Shown: positions 47,556 to 57,761, numbered from the stretch's first letter. The stretch is 64,000 bases of DNA from Hermatobates lingyangjiaoensis (GCA_026182355.1 JAPFBL010000316.1:434001-498000), one strand, 5' to 3'. Notes: generated by a model not told the origin, from the sequence alone. Made by a program: numbers and translations.

Positions 47556-47770
47556 TTAATGATCAAACCACAATAAAAAATGGAAAAACAAGACTTAGAT
47601 CTTTCAACCGTAACATGCTGTCTTCGTCACAGTCAAAAACCCTGACGACATTACCCAGAGTAATTTTGACTCTAACAAAGACTGCATGTTACGGTTGAAA
47701 GATCTTAGTCTTGTTTTTCCATTTCTTATTGTGTTTGATCATCGATTGTTATTTCACGTGTTTATGTGAA
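47556..47770. mobile_element. Head-to-head pair of PLE family A ends
   Basis: Arms are mirrored around about 47650. Motifs: 47592-47634 minus (core CTGTGACGA-like, damaged) and 47668-47710 plus (CTAACAA, damaged). The outer part TGATCAAACCACAATAA is kept on both sides. Confidence 0.75.
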
Positions 47771-47869
47771 ATCTTTTTATGTAAGAACAGTTATAACTGA
47801 TTCATATTTATTATAGGAATTCATATTTATTTACACTTTGAATTGAAATCAGACGGTCCAAACGGACAA

Positions 47870-48125
47870 ATAATTAAAGTTACAGCTAGAGAACACAAGA
47901 AAAAGGACGAACACTCACGAATCTCGATAATTTCGGCGTCTTGCCGTCTTCAGGAGAGAAGAAAGAAAGAAAATAAAATGAGAAAGAAACTACGTCTCTG
48001 TTCCTTCATTCTTTCTCCTTTTATTTTCTTTCTTTCTACTCTCCTGAAGACGGCAAGACGCCGAAATTATCGAGATTCGTGAGTGTTCGTCCTTTTTCTT
48101 GTGTTCTCTAGCTGTAACTTTAATT
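47870..48125. mobile_element. Head-to-head pair of PLE family B ends
   Basis: An inverted repeat of the end segment also found at the 3' end of the PLE at 20544-21849 (AAGTTACAGCTAGAGAACAC to AAAATAAAA). Each arm has an intact hammerhead-like motif, 47922-47957 minus and 48040-48075 plus. The centre is near 47995. Confidence 0.85.
48040..48075 (+). ncRNA. Hammerhead-like ribozyme motif (PLE family B)
   Basis: Stem I TCTC/GAGA, CTGAAGA (48044-48050), extra C, stem GGC/GCC, GAAA, hinge TTAT, C as H17. It is the same as the motif at 21767 except for one hinge base, and the inverted copy at 47922-47957 is identical in its core. Confidence 0.6.
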
Positions 48126-48794
48126 CATATTTATTTATTCATATTTATTCTTATAATGTAGAATCAAAAGTTCTTCATTTTCAAATATTACTCATTCTAT
48201 AAGTTACTGTAGCTGATTATATACTCACCACAAAATTAATTGAAATTGAAAAGTAAAAAATTAAAGTGAAACTTATTAAACTGTATGTGGATGGTCTTTA
48301 TTTAAATTCAGATAAATTAAAAAGCAACATATATTAAATATATTCAATTATTTTTACAGTCGTCTAAAATTTATATTGAAGCATAAAAAGTGGTAGGCTC
48401 CTCTTTTTAGACATGACAGTTGTGCGAAGTGAAAATTGTAATATCTTAACAGACTACTGCGGAATATCAGCTTTCTCTACATGACTTCTCCTCTCAAGGG
48501 ATGAACCAAAAGTGAATTGCAGTCAAAATTTAATTTAAAAAACTGAATAAAACTAGTAGTTCAGGTTTCCTTTAACAATAAAAAAAGAGATAAAATAATT
48601 ATTGTAAATTAAGTGTTACCCAAATATTTTAATTTAATGTTATTGGTTAAGATATTTACGTCTGTAATCAGAAAAGTATACCAAGAATATTACTCTAAAA
48701 GTTTTAAATAAAAGTTAATTCAAATTAATATATATTTACAATTTATCATGGAAAACTAAAAACTGTTTAAACAAACAATTTTTATTCTGCATGG
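48126..48794. other. Intronic spacer, nothing recognised
   Basis: AT-rich and non-coding. Confidence 0.45.
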
Positions 48795-48938
48795 CAGCAG
48801 AAGTTACTCCTGCATTTTAGAACAAAAGAAAATGTTGAACAACTGTTTTCTAACTTGAAAGAGAAAGAACCAAAGGAGTGACAAAGCAATCTGATATATC
48901 CGATAACATGTAAAAATTGAAACAAGCGGTATTAGAGG

Positions 48939-49010
<72 letters not shown>

Positions 49011-49252
49011 AAAGAAAGGTAGTACCAACGTTGTTACTCGATAAAAACAAATAAAAGATTTGCAGGAATTTTTGCCTCTCAGGCATTCACGAAACAACAC
49101 TTTTGACTTTAATACATGATTATTGTAGATGAAGAGGTAGGTGAACATATAAGAAGAAAATTTAAAATGTAGTTATATTAAAAAGAGTCACATTTCAATT
49201 ATTTCAGAAGGGCATATCAAATTTGAATATTTATCCAGATGAATAAGTTCAT
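48795..49252 (+). pseudogene. Decayed PLE GIY-YIG fragment split by (GA)n
   Basis: This region is a diverged copy of 23708-24112. Left of the microsatellite it reads AEVTPAF, NKRKC and then FSNLKEKEPKE, a stop, QSNLIYPITCKN, a stop, NKRY. Right of it, FERKVVPT matches LKERLYQH and LDKNK matches IRTNK. The end (HFNYFRR, NIYPDE after frame changes) matches INHRSD and NIYSGV. Several stops and frame changes make it dead. The (GA)n at 48935-49007 sits at the position of YYGETSRF. Confidence 0.75.
48935..49007. repeat. (GA)n microsatellite inside a PLE pseudogene
   Basis: About 70 bp of GA with one GC interruption. It lies inside a GIY-YIG coding relic, just after the codons matching CYYGE. Confidence 0.95.
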
Positions 49253-49377
49253 TTGTAATATATTTCTTGAATATATGTTTTTATAATACATATCTGTTAA
49301 AATTCCAGAAAGTTATTAAGAAGTTTACTTCTTAGCACAACTAGATTTAGTTATTAGTGATGCTCTTGATATTTCGT

Positions 49378-49692
49378 TTCTTTTTTTATTGTTTAAACCG
49401 ATCCCCTAGCGAGTGATAACGTCAGCCTTTTACTCTCTTTTTGTTTGATTGGTGATTATACATTGGAAGTCCTAAATTTTGCCTAACTCAAGTGTATTTA
49501 GAGTAGGTATCTATAACAAGTACCTGACATCGTATAAGCTCGGGACCGACGTCTTAAGGTACTCTCTGAGGGATGACATACTCATATTTATTTACCTCCC
49601 GTCTGAATAAATCGATGGTCAGGTAGGTATCGAACACTGGACCTACCAGTCTTGAGACAAGTACGTTAACCACTGAGCATAACTTTGCTCTT
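49378..49692 (-). mobile_element. tRNA-derived SINE, minus orientation
   Basis: B box complement GGTATCGAAC at 49626-49635 and A box complement CCACTGAGCAT at 49670-49680. The tail extends left to GTTTAAACCGATCCCCTAG, shared with the copy at 54812, which gives a full length near 315 bp. Confidence 0.8.
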
Positions 49693-49719
49693 TATAACTG
49701 CAGTTATATTAATGTCAAT

Positions 49720-49860
49720 CTAATGGAATTTTTTGTCAGGTAAATATCTCTAGTTCTGTAAGAGAGAACTTACTCTCTCTTACAGAACTGTAAGTAACTG
49801 TACAGTTACAGTTATATAGGATAACTATAACTGTAGCAGTTTATAGTTATCTTATCCAAT
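49720..49860. repeat. Short palindromic patch
   Basis: Inverted repeats TCTGTAAGAGAG / CTCTCTTACAGA and AACTGTA / TACAGTT runs form an imperfect hairpin cluster. No element boundary was seen. Confidence 0.5.
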
Positions 49861-49989
49861 GAATTCATACCGCTGCATGTTCTTACATTGTTATACTTTA
49901 CATAGGTTTACTCTACCTCTTCACTCTTAGCATACTTCATTTGTGTTTATAAATACTTGTTTTCTTTGTAGTTCTGTGAAAAAGAGTTT

Positions 49990-50275
49990 GCTTTGAACCT
50001 GGAAATCTAACCGAGTTCTGATTTTATTATATATATAGTTAAAAGTAGCAGTAGCTTCTGCTCTCACGATTTTTGAGCTGGTGGCCTCGATCTTGCGGGC
50101 AATTCTTCTATCTTGTGGTTGGATCTTCCACATCAATTGTTGAAGGGACATCAATTCATACGAACTTTCGACCATAATTACGTTGGTCATCGTCGTGAAA
50201 GCAGAAACTGCTGCTACGTTTAACAATATTTGCATACAAAAAGATTTGGTGCCGATTTACACCAATATATATATA
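49990..50275. pseudogene. Inverted pair of PLE N-terminal segments
   Basis: The minus strand from about 50195 down to 50040 reads MSLQQLMWKIQPQDRRIARK, IEATSSKIVRAEATATFN. The plus strand from 50199 to 50275 reads AETAATFNNICIQKDLVPIY, then TNIY running into (TA)n. The two pieces are parts of the same conserved segment placed head to head near 50197. Confidence 0.6.
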
Positions 50276-50299
50276 TATATATATTATATAATACCACAA

Positions 50300-50452
50300 A
50301 AAAAAACGTCCAGCGGACTTTTTTTAAAATAAAATAAATTCAGAACAAAGGAAACACACAGAAAGACACAGACATAACTCACATCGATATTTCGACCATC
50401 GTCGTCATCAGGAGGTGCGAAGAGCGAAGAGTCCCGCTGGAAGACAGGGCGG
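50300..50452 (-). mobile_element. PLE family C end
   Basis: It matches the right arm at 32948-33258, including the outer GTCCAGCGGACTTTTTT and the GC-rich inner part. The motif at 50380-50417 has an intact core, stem GAC/GTC with loop GATG, and stem I GAGGTG/CACATC on the plus strand. Confidence 0.75.
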
Positions 50453-50475
50453 TTATATATATATATATATATATA

Positions 50476-50640
50476 CACTTTTTCGTTGGACATACGATCC
50501 GAAAGGGACAAATATATTTCAATGTAGAAAAAGAAACATGGAGAAATTAAAATCACACACTTACAATCTCTAATTTTCGGTTTGAACCGTCTTCAGGAGA
50601 GATAAGAGAGGGAAACCAAGCGCACTGGTTAAAGATAGCT
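50476..50640 (-). mobile_element. PLE family D end with intact motif
   Basis: It matches 22981-23110 (CACTTTTTCGTTGGACATAC to AAACCAAGCGCACTGG). The hammerhead-like motif at 50567-50600 has CTGAAGA, stem GGTT/ACC, GAAA, hinge, A as H17 and stem I TCTC/GAGA. It is the best family D copy. Confidence 0.75.
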
Positions 50641-50699
50641 GGAGACCAACAACGTTGCCGCATGAGCGCCCAATCTGTTAGAACTGACCGAGTCCTGTT

Positions 50700-53404
50700 A
50701 AACTTTAGGTGACTTAGAGTTTGGAAGGCAAGAATCAAGTTAAACTTAAGCATAAGATATACTTAAGTATAAGATAAAAAGAAAACGAGATAAGTAAATA
50801 AAAAGTTAAAAGGAAAAGTAAATCTTAAATTAATAATAGTAAATAATATAATTAAATAATAACAAATAATAAAAGAAACTAATAAAACAACGAATTATAA
50901 TTATTACTATAAGGAAGCAATGAACTAATTAAAACATTATCCTTTTTGATTAAGGACAGGTGCACTACAGGCACTGGGCAACCAAATAAGTCCTTTTTAG
51001 GTTGTTCTTAGAGTAACATTGCACTTAGATGGGGTTTGTCGTAGAATCTGCAACCTATAAAATCATTGAAGAGGTGTCTGCATCTATTGGCGTGAATGAC
51101 GGTGGAAAGATGGGAGTGGTTGTTTATGCCATTATTATTTTACATTATATCATTTTTTTCGTTTTTTTACACTTAATTTTAAATTTAATTTTACCTACCT
51201 TATTTTTTGTGACCTGCGCACGTGCAACAAAATTATTCGTCTCCACTGTTCTCTGCATTATTGCGCTTTATTTGTTTCCCTCTCCTATCTCTCCTGATGT
51301 CAGTTGAAGAGAGAAAACCTGGGGATTAATATTATTTATTAATTTATATTCAAAAAAATACAATACTCCAGAAATAAAACTGAATATGAAACAAAGGCAT
51401 GATGCCACAATAGGTCATTCTGCAGTCCAGTGAGTACTTGATTAGTTAGAAACTGTAGTTCTAATTCTGAATTCTAAATGTACATATTGCTATAATTTTA
51501 ACAAATTCTCATATAAATTTTAATAAATGAATAATGTAAATCTTCCATCATTCATTTATTTAATAACTAGTTGATCTACCCGGCTTTACTCGAGAGACAA
51601 TTTAATTCCAACTCTAATAATAAATTAGATATAACGAAAACAATTTAAACTTTCTATAGTTCCGTTACACTTAACTTTTTTTTCAGATAAAGGGAATTAA
51701 TGTAGAATTCAAATTATAGGTAAGCGAAAAAAAGATATAATCTAACACTGATTATAAATTGCATACATTGTTTAATAAAATTGGTAGTTGACAGATAAGA
51801 TTAAAGAAATAATAAAAAGAATATTTTTTGTTGAACAATACAACAAGAAATGTTGAAAGAAGTCTTAGCCCTAATTATCTGTTAAATATGATGACAGGTA
51901 TTTTAAATCCACGATTCATTTCAATTAGCAGGCAGTTAGTTGATGAGGCAAAACAATATCACATTACATTTCATTAAATAATTCAAATTTAAAAACTTCA
52001 AACAGTTTTAATTGTTAATTAAAAATCTGTAGACAAAATTATCTTTTGAAAGTTTGAATAAGAATATTTTGATGAAATATTATTTCTTTTTGAAAAAGCA
52101 TTGTGTTGAAAACTGTCAGTTGATGTTAAATGTTTACTAAACATTAAATTCTACCTACATTTTTCATTAATAACATACCTACATGTTATGTTAAGAGTTA
52201 TTATGTTAAGGATTGGGTTTAAACACAAAATGGGTTTATACATACAGTGATTAAGTTTATATATGTACATTTTGATTTGAATATTTCTTCGTCAAGTTTT
52301 TATGCTGTATATATTTTCGTTATAAGTTTTACTGATTTAGACATAGATCTGATAATAAACGTCTTCTAGTTCGATATCATCGATATATAATAACTTATCT
52401 TTTTGCATATATGGAGTAGGACTGGATACTAATTACTAATAATTTAGTAATAATTAGATATTTTAAACAAACGAATTAATCAATCAGAAATAATAATCAA
52501 GGCTACATCCATTAAACTTTAACAAAATACTTTAACTATACTTTAGCCAAAGGATTTGAATTATGTTTCAAATAGCATCATTATTATTCGTACTATCATA
52601 GATATTTAAAGTTATAAGTTATTATTCAACGCATAACTTTCTCTAATACTTAAAGCAAGTTAACCGATTAGTTAAAAAAAGTTAATGGTAAACTATTTTC
52701 AATAATTAAAGCTTTGTTATAGTTATTAACAAACCTATATTAAATTACAATAATTGTCTTTAATATTAGTTTGGAAACAATGATAAAATTTATGATACCT
52801 GGATGTTTCTAATTGAACAAAGCATGAGGAAATATTAGAAGTAGGTTATAAGGAATAACCCACCTGCGGCCGCCATTAGCAATTAAAGTTAAAATGTAAA
52901 CAAACAGGTTATACTAGACCACCCGTGATCCTTTGTGTGACTCAGAAATTTTAACAATAGTTATTGAAATTAATTCACCGAACATGATTGACAGGGATAA
53001 TTTTAGTTGTGGTTTCATGTTATTAAGGCTCGGAAACAGATTCTTATATGACCTAAGCTTTTGATATGGTAATTTTAATATGATTCAAGATATATATACA
53101 GTAAGTATATTTAGCAAAATAAAAATCATTTAAAAGTAAAACAATCATTTATTTTATCATTTAAATAAATACAATATCAATTCAATTTATGTACACAATG
53201 AAATATATTTAAAACAAACAAAACTTTTAAATTGAAATATGCAATTTATTTAGCTAACATAAAATAAATTTAATAAGAGGAATGTATCTTTATAATATTA
53301 CCTTGGAATATTATATTCACATTTTATCTGACAGTTGTGTTCAAGTTTGTTTGTAAAATTATTCATTTTTAACCTCTAATGTAGTAGTTTATTATATATT
53401 TTGT
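50700..53404. other. Long intronic stretch, one possible PLE tail
   Basis: Mostly AT-rich and non-coding. 51029-51310 holds a 92-codon frame ending in CCTATCTCTCCTGATGTCAG, which resembles a damaged family D motif, so it may be PLE 3' UTR. Nothing else was recognised. Confidence 0.4.
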
Positions 53405-53870
53405 TACGATTTATTTATAATACATTTGCACTACTGTCATCAGTGAGCATGCAAGCCTCTGGGCTACTCTGGCTCCAAGCCTATATTTTACTACCAATGT
53501 TTATATTTCGCAAATTTTAATTTATTTTTTGTTATATTTATATATAATACATTTGCACTACTGTCATCTGCGAGTACGCAAGCAACTGGCTACTCTGGAG
53601 CCATGCCTTTACTTTATTACCATTGGTTATATTGTTCAAATTTTATATTTAAACATTTTTTGTTACATTTATTTTTAATATATTTGTGTTACTGTCATCG
53701 TCGAGCACGCAAGCCAGTGGGCTACCCTGGCTCCATGCATTTCATTTATTACCAGTGTTTATACTACGTAAATATTAAATTAAAAAAAAGTTTTTATTTC
53801 ATTATATATAATATATTTACACTACTGTCATCGGCAAGCACGCAAGCCACTGGCTACCCTTTTAAGGGTA
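53405..53870. repeat. Tandem repeat, ~140-bp unit, about 3.5 copies
   Basis: The same unit as 4050-4440, in the same orientation: TTTGCACTACTGTCATC, GAGCACGCAAGCCACTGG, GCTACCCTGGCTCCATGC, then an AT-rich half with TTATTACCAGTGTTTATA. Cores lie near 53450, 53577, 53705 and 53840. Confidence 0.85.
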
Positions 53871-54190
53871 TAGTGATAATTTTCTTTTATTTACATTATC
53901 CAGGTAATAGATAATATATATTTAATTCCAGGTCTTTATCTTCAGAGGAAATGGGTGAACAAACAAACAAACTCACGAAATCTATGTGTAGAGATGATAT
54001 TTTTGGGATATATGTTCGGGAACACATAGAACCCATACTGTGATTAAAAAAAAAAAATTTCAAAAACCTTCCCGGGGATATAGCTAATACTTTCCAAAAG
54101 TTTCTCGGCGATTGGACGTATATATTGTTTTTGAATCTATCGAGTACAGACAGACACACATTCATTTATATATGTATATAAATATTGCTA
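53871..54190 (-). other. Possible end of an unidentified mobile element
   Basis: On the minus strand the sequence starts with a TATATAAATGAATGTGTGTC stretch and GTCTGTACTCGATAGATTC, a style common to terminal parts of arthropod transposons. No partner copy or terminus is present, so the call is weak. Confidence 0.25.
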
Positions 54191-54199
54191 AAAGTATCG

Positions 54200-54287
54200 A
54201 CCGTAGAATAGAAACAAAACTAAAATTTATCGGGACTTGGTCCTGAAACCTGAAGAACTGACCGAGTCCCGATAAATTTTAGTTTTG

Positions 54288-54338
<51 letters not shown>
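54200..54338. repeat. Small inverted repeat followed by (TA)n
   Basis: CAAAACTAAAATTTATCGGG and its complement CCCGATAAATTTTAGTTTTG mirror around about 54248. (TA)n runs from 54289 to 54338. A related phrase, AACTGACCGAGTCC, occurs at 50685. It is probably another PLE end pair without a recognisable core. Confidence 0.55.
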
Positions 54339-54344
54339 TAAATG

Positions 54345-54470
54345 TAGGGAGCGTCCTTCTTGTAGACATGTATTTACGAATTTCTAGCCTATTTCCAATC
54401 TGGTTAATTTTTTGGAAAGGTTTTCCAGTTTTCTGATGGATTTCCTTTTGGTAGGAGATATCGTATGTAT
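54345..54470 (-). pseudogene. PLE N-terminal segment
   Basis: The minus strand reads SPTKRKSIRKLENLSKKLTR, a stop after LEIG, then KFVNTCLQEGRSLHL, matching the KIVNAE..FNNTCLKEDLLP pattern. It is again fused to (TA)n at its end. Confidence 0.55.
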
Positions 54471-54472
54471 AA

Positions 54473-54585
54473 GCTGTCCATAATTCATTTTATATGTAAA
54501 AGCTGTCTATAATTCATTTTATATGTAAAAGCTGTCCATAATTCATTTTATATGTAAACGCTGTCTATAATTCATTTTAATTAAT
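54473..54585. repeat. 29-bp tandem repeat, four units
   Basis: The unit GCTGTCCATAATTCATTTTA plus TATGTAAAA alternates between CCATAA and CTATAA versions. Confidence 0.9.
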
Positions 54586-54800
54586 TTACGATTACACTTA
54601 ACTATATAAAACAACATGTTTCGGTCCTTCAAAAGACCATCTTCAGGTTAATTTTAGACACTATAAACTAAAACTTAACACACAGAGATAATTATTACTA
54701 GGGAGGTAATAAGTACCCTGTTTCTTTAGTAGAAGTGAAGAAGAAACCTGTAAGCTGAGGATGGAACTAACAAAACAAACTTTTCATGATATTTTTGTAC
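54586..54800 (-). mobile_element. PLE end with hammerhead-like motif
   Basis: Motif 54610-54649 on the minus strand: stem I AAC/GTT, CTGAAGA, extra T, stem GGTC/GACC, GAAA, palindromic hinge ACATGT counting the flanking A and T, U as H17. This family occurs once in the window. The end of the element on the right is unclear. Confidence 0.6.
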
Positions 54801-54811
54801 CCGGTGTATTT

Positions 54812-55130
54812 TTTTTGTATCGTTTAAACCATTCCCCTAGAGGTTGTTAATGTCAGTCGTTTACCGGCATTTTGTTTGATCGGTGATTCTACAGATTCTA
54901 CACTTGGGAGTCCTAAATTTTGCCTAACTCAAGTGCATTTCGAGTAGGGATCTTTAATGAATACCTGACATCGTACAGGCTTGGGACTGACAGTTTAAAA
55001 TCCTCTCCGAGGGACGACGTACTCAGATTTATTCACCTCCCGCGTGAATAAATCGAGGGCTAGGTGGGGATTGAACCCCGGACTACCAGCCCAGAGGCGA
55101 GTACGTTAACCACTGAGCTAACCTAGCCTT
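54812..55130 (-). mobile_element. tRNA-derived SINE, minus orientation
   Basis: B box complement GGATTGAACC at 55068-55077 and A box complement CCACTGAGCTA at 55110-55120. It shares the GTTTAAACCATTCCCCTAG tail with the copy at 49378 and has a small duplication, GATTCTACAGATTCTAC. Confidence 0.85.
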
Positions 55131-55481
55131 ACCCGATGTTAAAAATAATCAAATGAAAAGAATTACTTGACTGTGTCCTTGAACAGTTTGAAAATGTGAT
55201 AAATTAAAAACGGGGGCATTCTTTTGATCTGTCTTTAATATTAGTTTGAAAATGAAAAAGGTTCGAATTACATATCTCTTATTGAATGTTACCTTTGTTT
55301 AAAAGAAATAGTTATATATATTATATTGAAGGGTGGTAGCAAATTTTAGAAATTCTTATGTGAGGAAAAGTAAAATAGATAAGAAAGCAGTAAGTTTATA
55401 AGACCCGACAGTTCACTGATTCCCAAGTTCATTTCAATTATTCATTTGATTACGCTGTTAATATTCTATTTTATTTTTCAG

Positions 55482-55706
55482 TTGAATTGGATGACAACGT
55501 AATTGCGGCAAATGCGTTTCTATTTTTCGTCGCTGGATTTGAAACAACTGCTTCAACCATCAGTTACTGTCTGTACGAGCTGTCAAAGAATCAAGAACTA
55601 CAGGACAAGGTGGTGGCTGAAATGGAGAACGTGGTGCGCTCTACTGGCGGTCAGCCCACTTACGACGCAGTCAAAACCATGCCCCTTCTTGATGCAGTTA
55701 TTTCTG
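55482..55706 (+). CDS. Cytochrome P450, CYP6-like, coding exon 2
   Basis: A 225-bp exon, entered and left in phase 1. It continues exon 1 (18221-19133) with residues 305-379: VELDDNVIAANAFLFF, then VAGFETTAST. The I-helix motif A-G-x-E-T-T at 322-327 binds oxygen and delivers protons in P450 catalysis. ELSKNQELQDKVVAEM and MPLLDAVIS follow, the usual run-up to the K-helix E-T-L-R. The first base of that Glu codon is the last base of this exon. The acceptor is TTTTATTTTTCAG and the donor G|GTTTGT. No K-helix or heme-binding exon is found up to 64000, so intron 2 is at least 8.3 kb. All residues seen are family-typical and undisrupted, so the gene is probably functional. Confidence 0.92.
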
Positions 55707-55990
55707 GTTTGTTTACCACATTAATTCATTTTTTTTTTTTAATCAACTAATATGGTTTTTACTGAAATGTTTATCATAAAAGAATTCAAGCTTTATAAGT
55801 GAGTTTCTTGATAAAATTCCAAATGATTTTATTTCCAGTGCAAACTCTAGAAAATACTGTATTATATTATAATGTGCATTTACACCTTTTTCAAATATAT
55901 TCAGTACTCCTACCATTTTGTATGCTAAGCATTCCAGCGTACTATAATAATCCGTTTCGAGAATATATATATATATATATATATATATAA

Positions 55991-56535
55991 TAACAAGACT
56001 TCACATAAACACGTTAAATAACAATCAACAATCAAACCTCAATATGAAAAGGGAAAAACGACTAAGATCTTTCAACTGTAAGAAGCGGTCTTCGTCAGAG
56101 GCAAGAACTCAACTGAAACAATGGATGCAGGATCATCTGGTGAGGGGTTGAGAGGAGTGGGAGGGAAAAGTGGTATTTTAAAAGGGTGAAAGCACAGGAA
56201 AGGACTAATGTCCAGAAAGGGATGTTTGGGGAAACAAAGAAGTACAGTAAGAAAGAGTAAAAAACAGTTGGCAGCCAGCGGATAGTTTTTGACTCTTTCT
56301 TACTGTACTTTTTTGTTTCCCCAAACATCCCTCTGTGGATATTTGTCCTTTCCTGCACTTTCACCCTTTTAAAATACCACTCTTCTCTCCCACTCTTCTA
56401 AACCCCTCACCAGATGTTTCTGCATCCAGTATATCCAGATGTTTCTGCAGTCAGTTGAATTTCTGACTCTGACGAAGACAGCTTGTTACAGTTGAAAGAT
56501 CTTAGTCTTTTTTCTCTTTTTATATTGTGGTTTCA
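55991..56535. mobile_element. Inverted pair of PLE family A ends with long arms
   Basis: Besides the motif region, the arms include about 170 bp of upstream 3' UTR (CTGGTGAGGGGTTGAGAGGAG, GGGATGTTTGGGGAAACAAA, CTTACTGTACTTT). The same 3' UTR lies at 22380-22550. Motifs: 56060-56102 minus (stem I partner mutated) and 56465-56507 plus (CTGACGA, GAAA and AGATCT intact, stem II weakened). The centre is near 56280. Confidence 0.8.
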
Positions 56536-56536
<1 letters not shown>

Positions 56537-56578
<42 letters not shown>

Positions 56579-56587
56579 TATATATAC
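56537..56587. repeat. (TA)n tract
   Basis: About 50 bp of TA with one TATTATA irregularity, next to the family A end. A shorter tract lies at 56656-56675. Confidence 0.9.
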
Positions 56588-56679
56588 GAATGTTTTCCAA
56601 TCTCAACCACATATATTTAACACTATGTTTCTTTCTTATCGAGGTTTCATCAAGCTATATATATATATATTATATCAAT

Positions 56680-56880
56680 GATCAAACTATGATATGAAAT
56701 GAGAAAACAAGACTAAGACTAAGACTAAGATCTTTCAACAATAACAAGTGGTATTCGTCAGAGTCAAAACCCCAACTCATTTTAGCCAACTCAGTTACGG
56801 TTGAAAGATCTTAGTCTTTTTTTCCCATTTCATATTGTGGTTTGATCATTGATATTGATATTGCACGTGTTTATGTGAAA
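56680..56880. mobile_element. Head-to-head pair of PLE family A ends
   Basis: The minus copy has a motif at 56723-56765 and a threefold GACTAA duplication at its edge. The plus copy (56790-56880) starts inside the motif (GGTTGAAAGATCTTAGTC) and lacks CTGACGA. The inner junctions differ, so the mirror is incomplete. Confidence 0.7.
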
Positions 56881-57059
56881 TCTCTTTCTTCGAAAAAGGC
56901 AAACTTCTTTTACTCCATAAACCACTATAGCCTCTTAAAAATCTTCTACTTGAGAATACTGTTGCTTTAAAGAATTTTCTAAACAACACACGCACAGCCT
57001 TTGTCAAATAGTGATGTCACCCAAACAGTACTATTCCAATTATTCTCTCCAATATACCA

Positions 57060-57462
57060 TTTATCTTTTTCTAAGGGTTGATTTGGTTTCTCTAATGTAT
57101 GATACGTAAAGATAAATTGAAATGAGCCAGTTTTAAGCAATGTACAGAAAGAAAATTTTCTTTTATTTCTATAGAAATTAAAGAAAAGAAAAGATTTATT
57201 TCTATAGGAATTGAAGTGAGTGAGAGGAATTGTTTCACACATTGTCAACTCTATGTTACTTCCTCAAGAATCAGAGGTTCTAACTCTTTGTTTTTCCATG
57301 CACTTGAAAGACTGACATCTAATGTGTTCTATACTGAGGTACTTTTACACTGTGTTAATAAATATATTTTTCCCATTCTATAATTTTTCTAATAAATTAT
57401 GGAATACCCCGTATTATCTCTGATTTTTTAAATATACCCGTCAAAGACAGGCACGTCTGCTA

Positions 57463-57463
<1 letters not shown>
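57060..57463. mobile_element. Rearranged Helitron: two ends in opposite orientation
   Basis: 57060-57165 is the family's 5' region on the minus strand (TTCTAAGGGTTGATTTGGTTTC to AAGCAATGTACAG). 57250-57463 is the 3' region on the plus strand, including remnant helicase tail, the hairpin CCCGTCAAAGACAGG and CTAG at 57460-57463 before a host T. The two cannot be one simple copy; an inversion or nested insertion is needed. Confidence 0.7.
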
Positions 57464-57493
<30 letters not shown>

Positions 57494-57497
<4 letters not shown>

Positions 57498-57580
57498 CAA
57501 ACCACAATAAGAAATGGGAAAACAAGACTAAGATCTTTCAACCGTAACAAGCGGTCTTCGTCAGAGTCAAAAACCCAACT

Positions 57581-57585
<5 letters not shown>
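57494..57585 (-). mobile_element. PLE family A end between two (TA)n tracts
   Basis: A complete core motif at 57526-57568 with GACT/AGTC, CTGACGA, GACCG/CGGTT, GAAA and AGATCT. It is flanked by (TA)n at 57464-57494 and 57585-57622, the latter followed by (GA)n. Confidence 0.8.
57526..57568 (-). ncRNA. Hammerhead-like ribozyme motif (PLE family A)
   Basis: All parts of the family A consensus are intact: stem I GACT/AGTC, CTGACGA, extra A, stem II GACCG/CGGTT, GAAA, hinge AGATCT, U as H17. It lies directly next to TA tracts. Confidence 0.6.
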
Positions 57586-57644
<59 letters not shown>

Positions 57645-57653
<9 letters not shown>

Positions 57654-57761
57654 TTTGCTTCTCAACGCGAGTACTTCGCACTTCTTCCCGATGACGATGG
57701 ATGTCGAAATATCAATGTGAGTTCTGTAGTGTCTTTCTGTGTTCTTTTCTCTGTGTTAAAG

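Larger units (their letters stand above)
19134..55481 (+). other. P450 intron 1, about 36.3 kb
   Basis: The donor GTAGTG (19134) and acceptor TTATTTTTCAG (to 55481) join in phase: the last G of exon 1 plus TT of exon 2 makes Val, giving PAEKVELDDN across the junction. No residues of the expected helix G-H-I path are missing, so no further exon is needed inside. The intron is packed with PLE, SINE, Helitron and LINE remnants and tandem repeats, listed individually. Confidence 0.8.
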
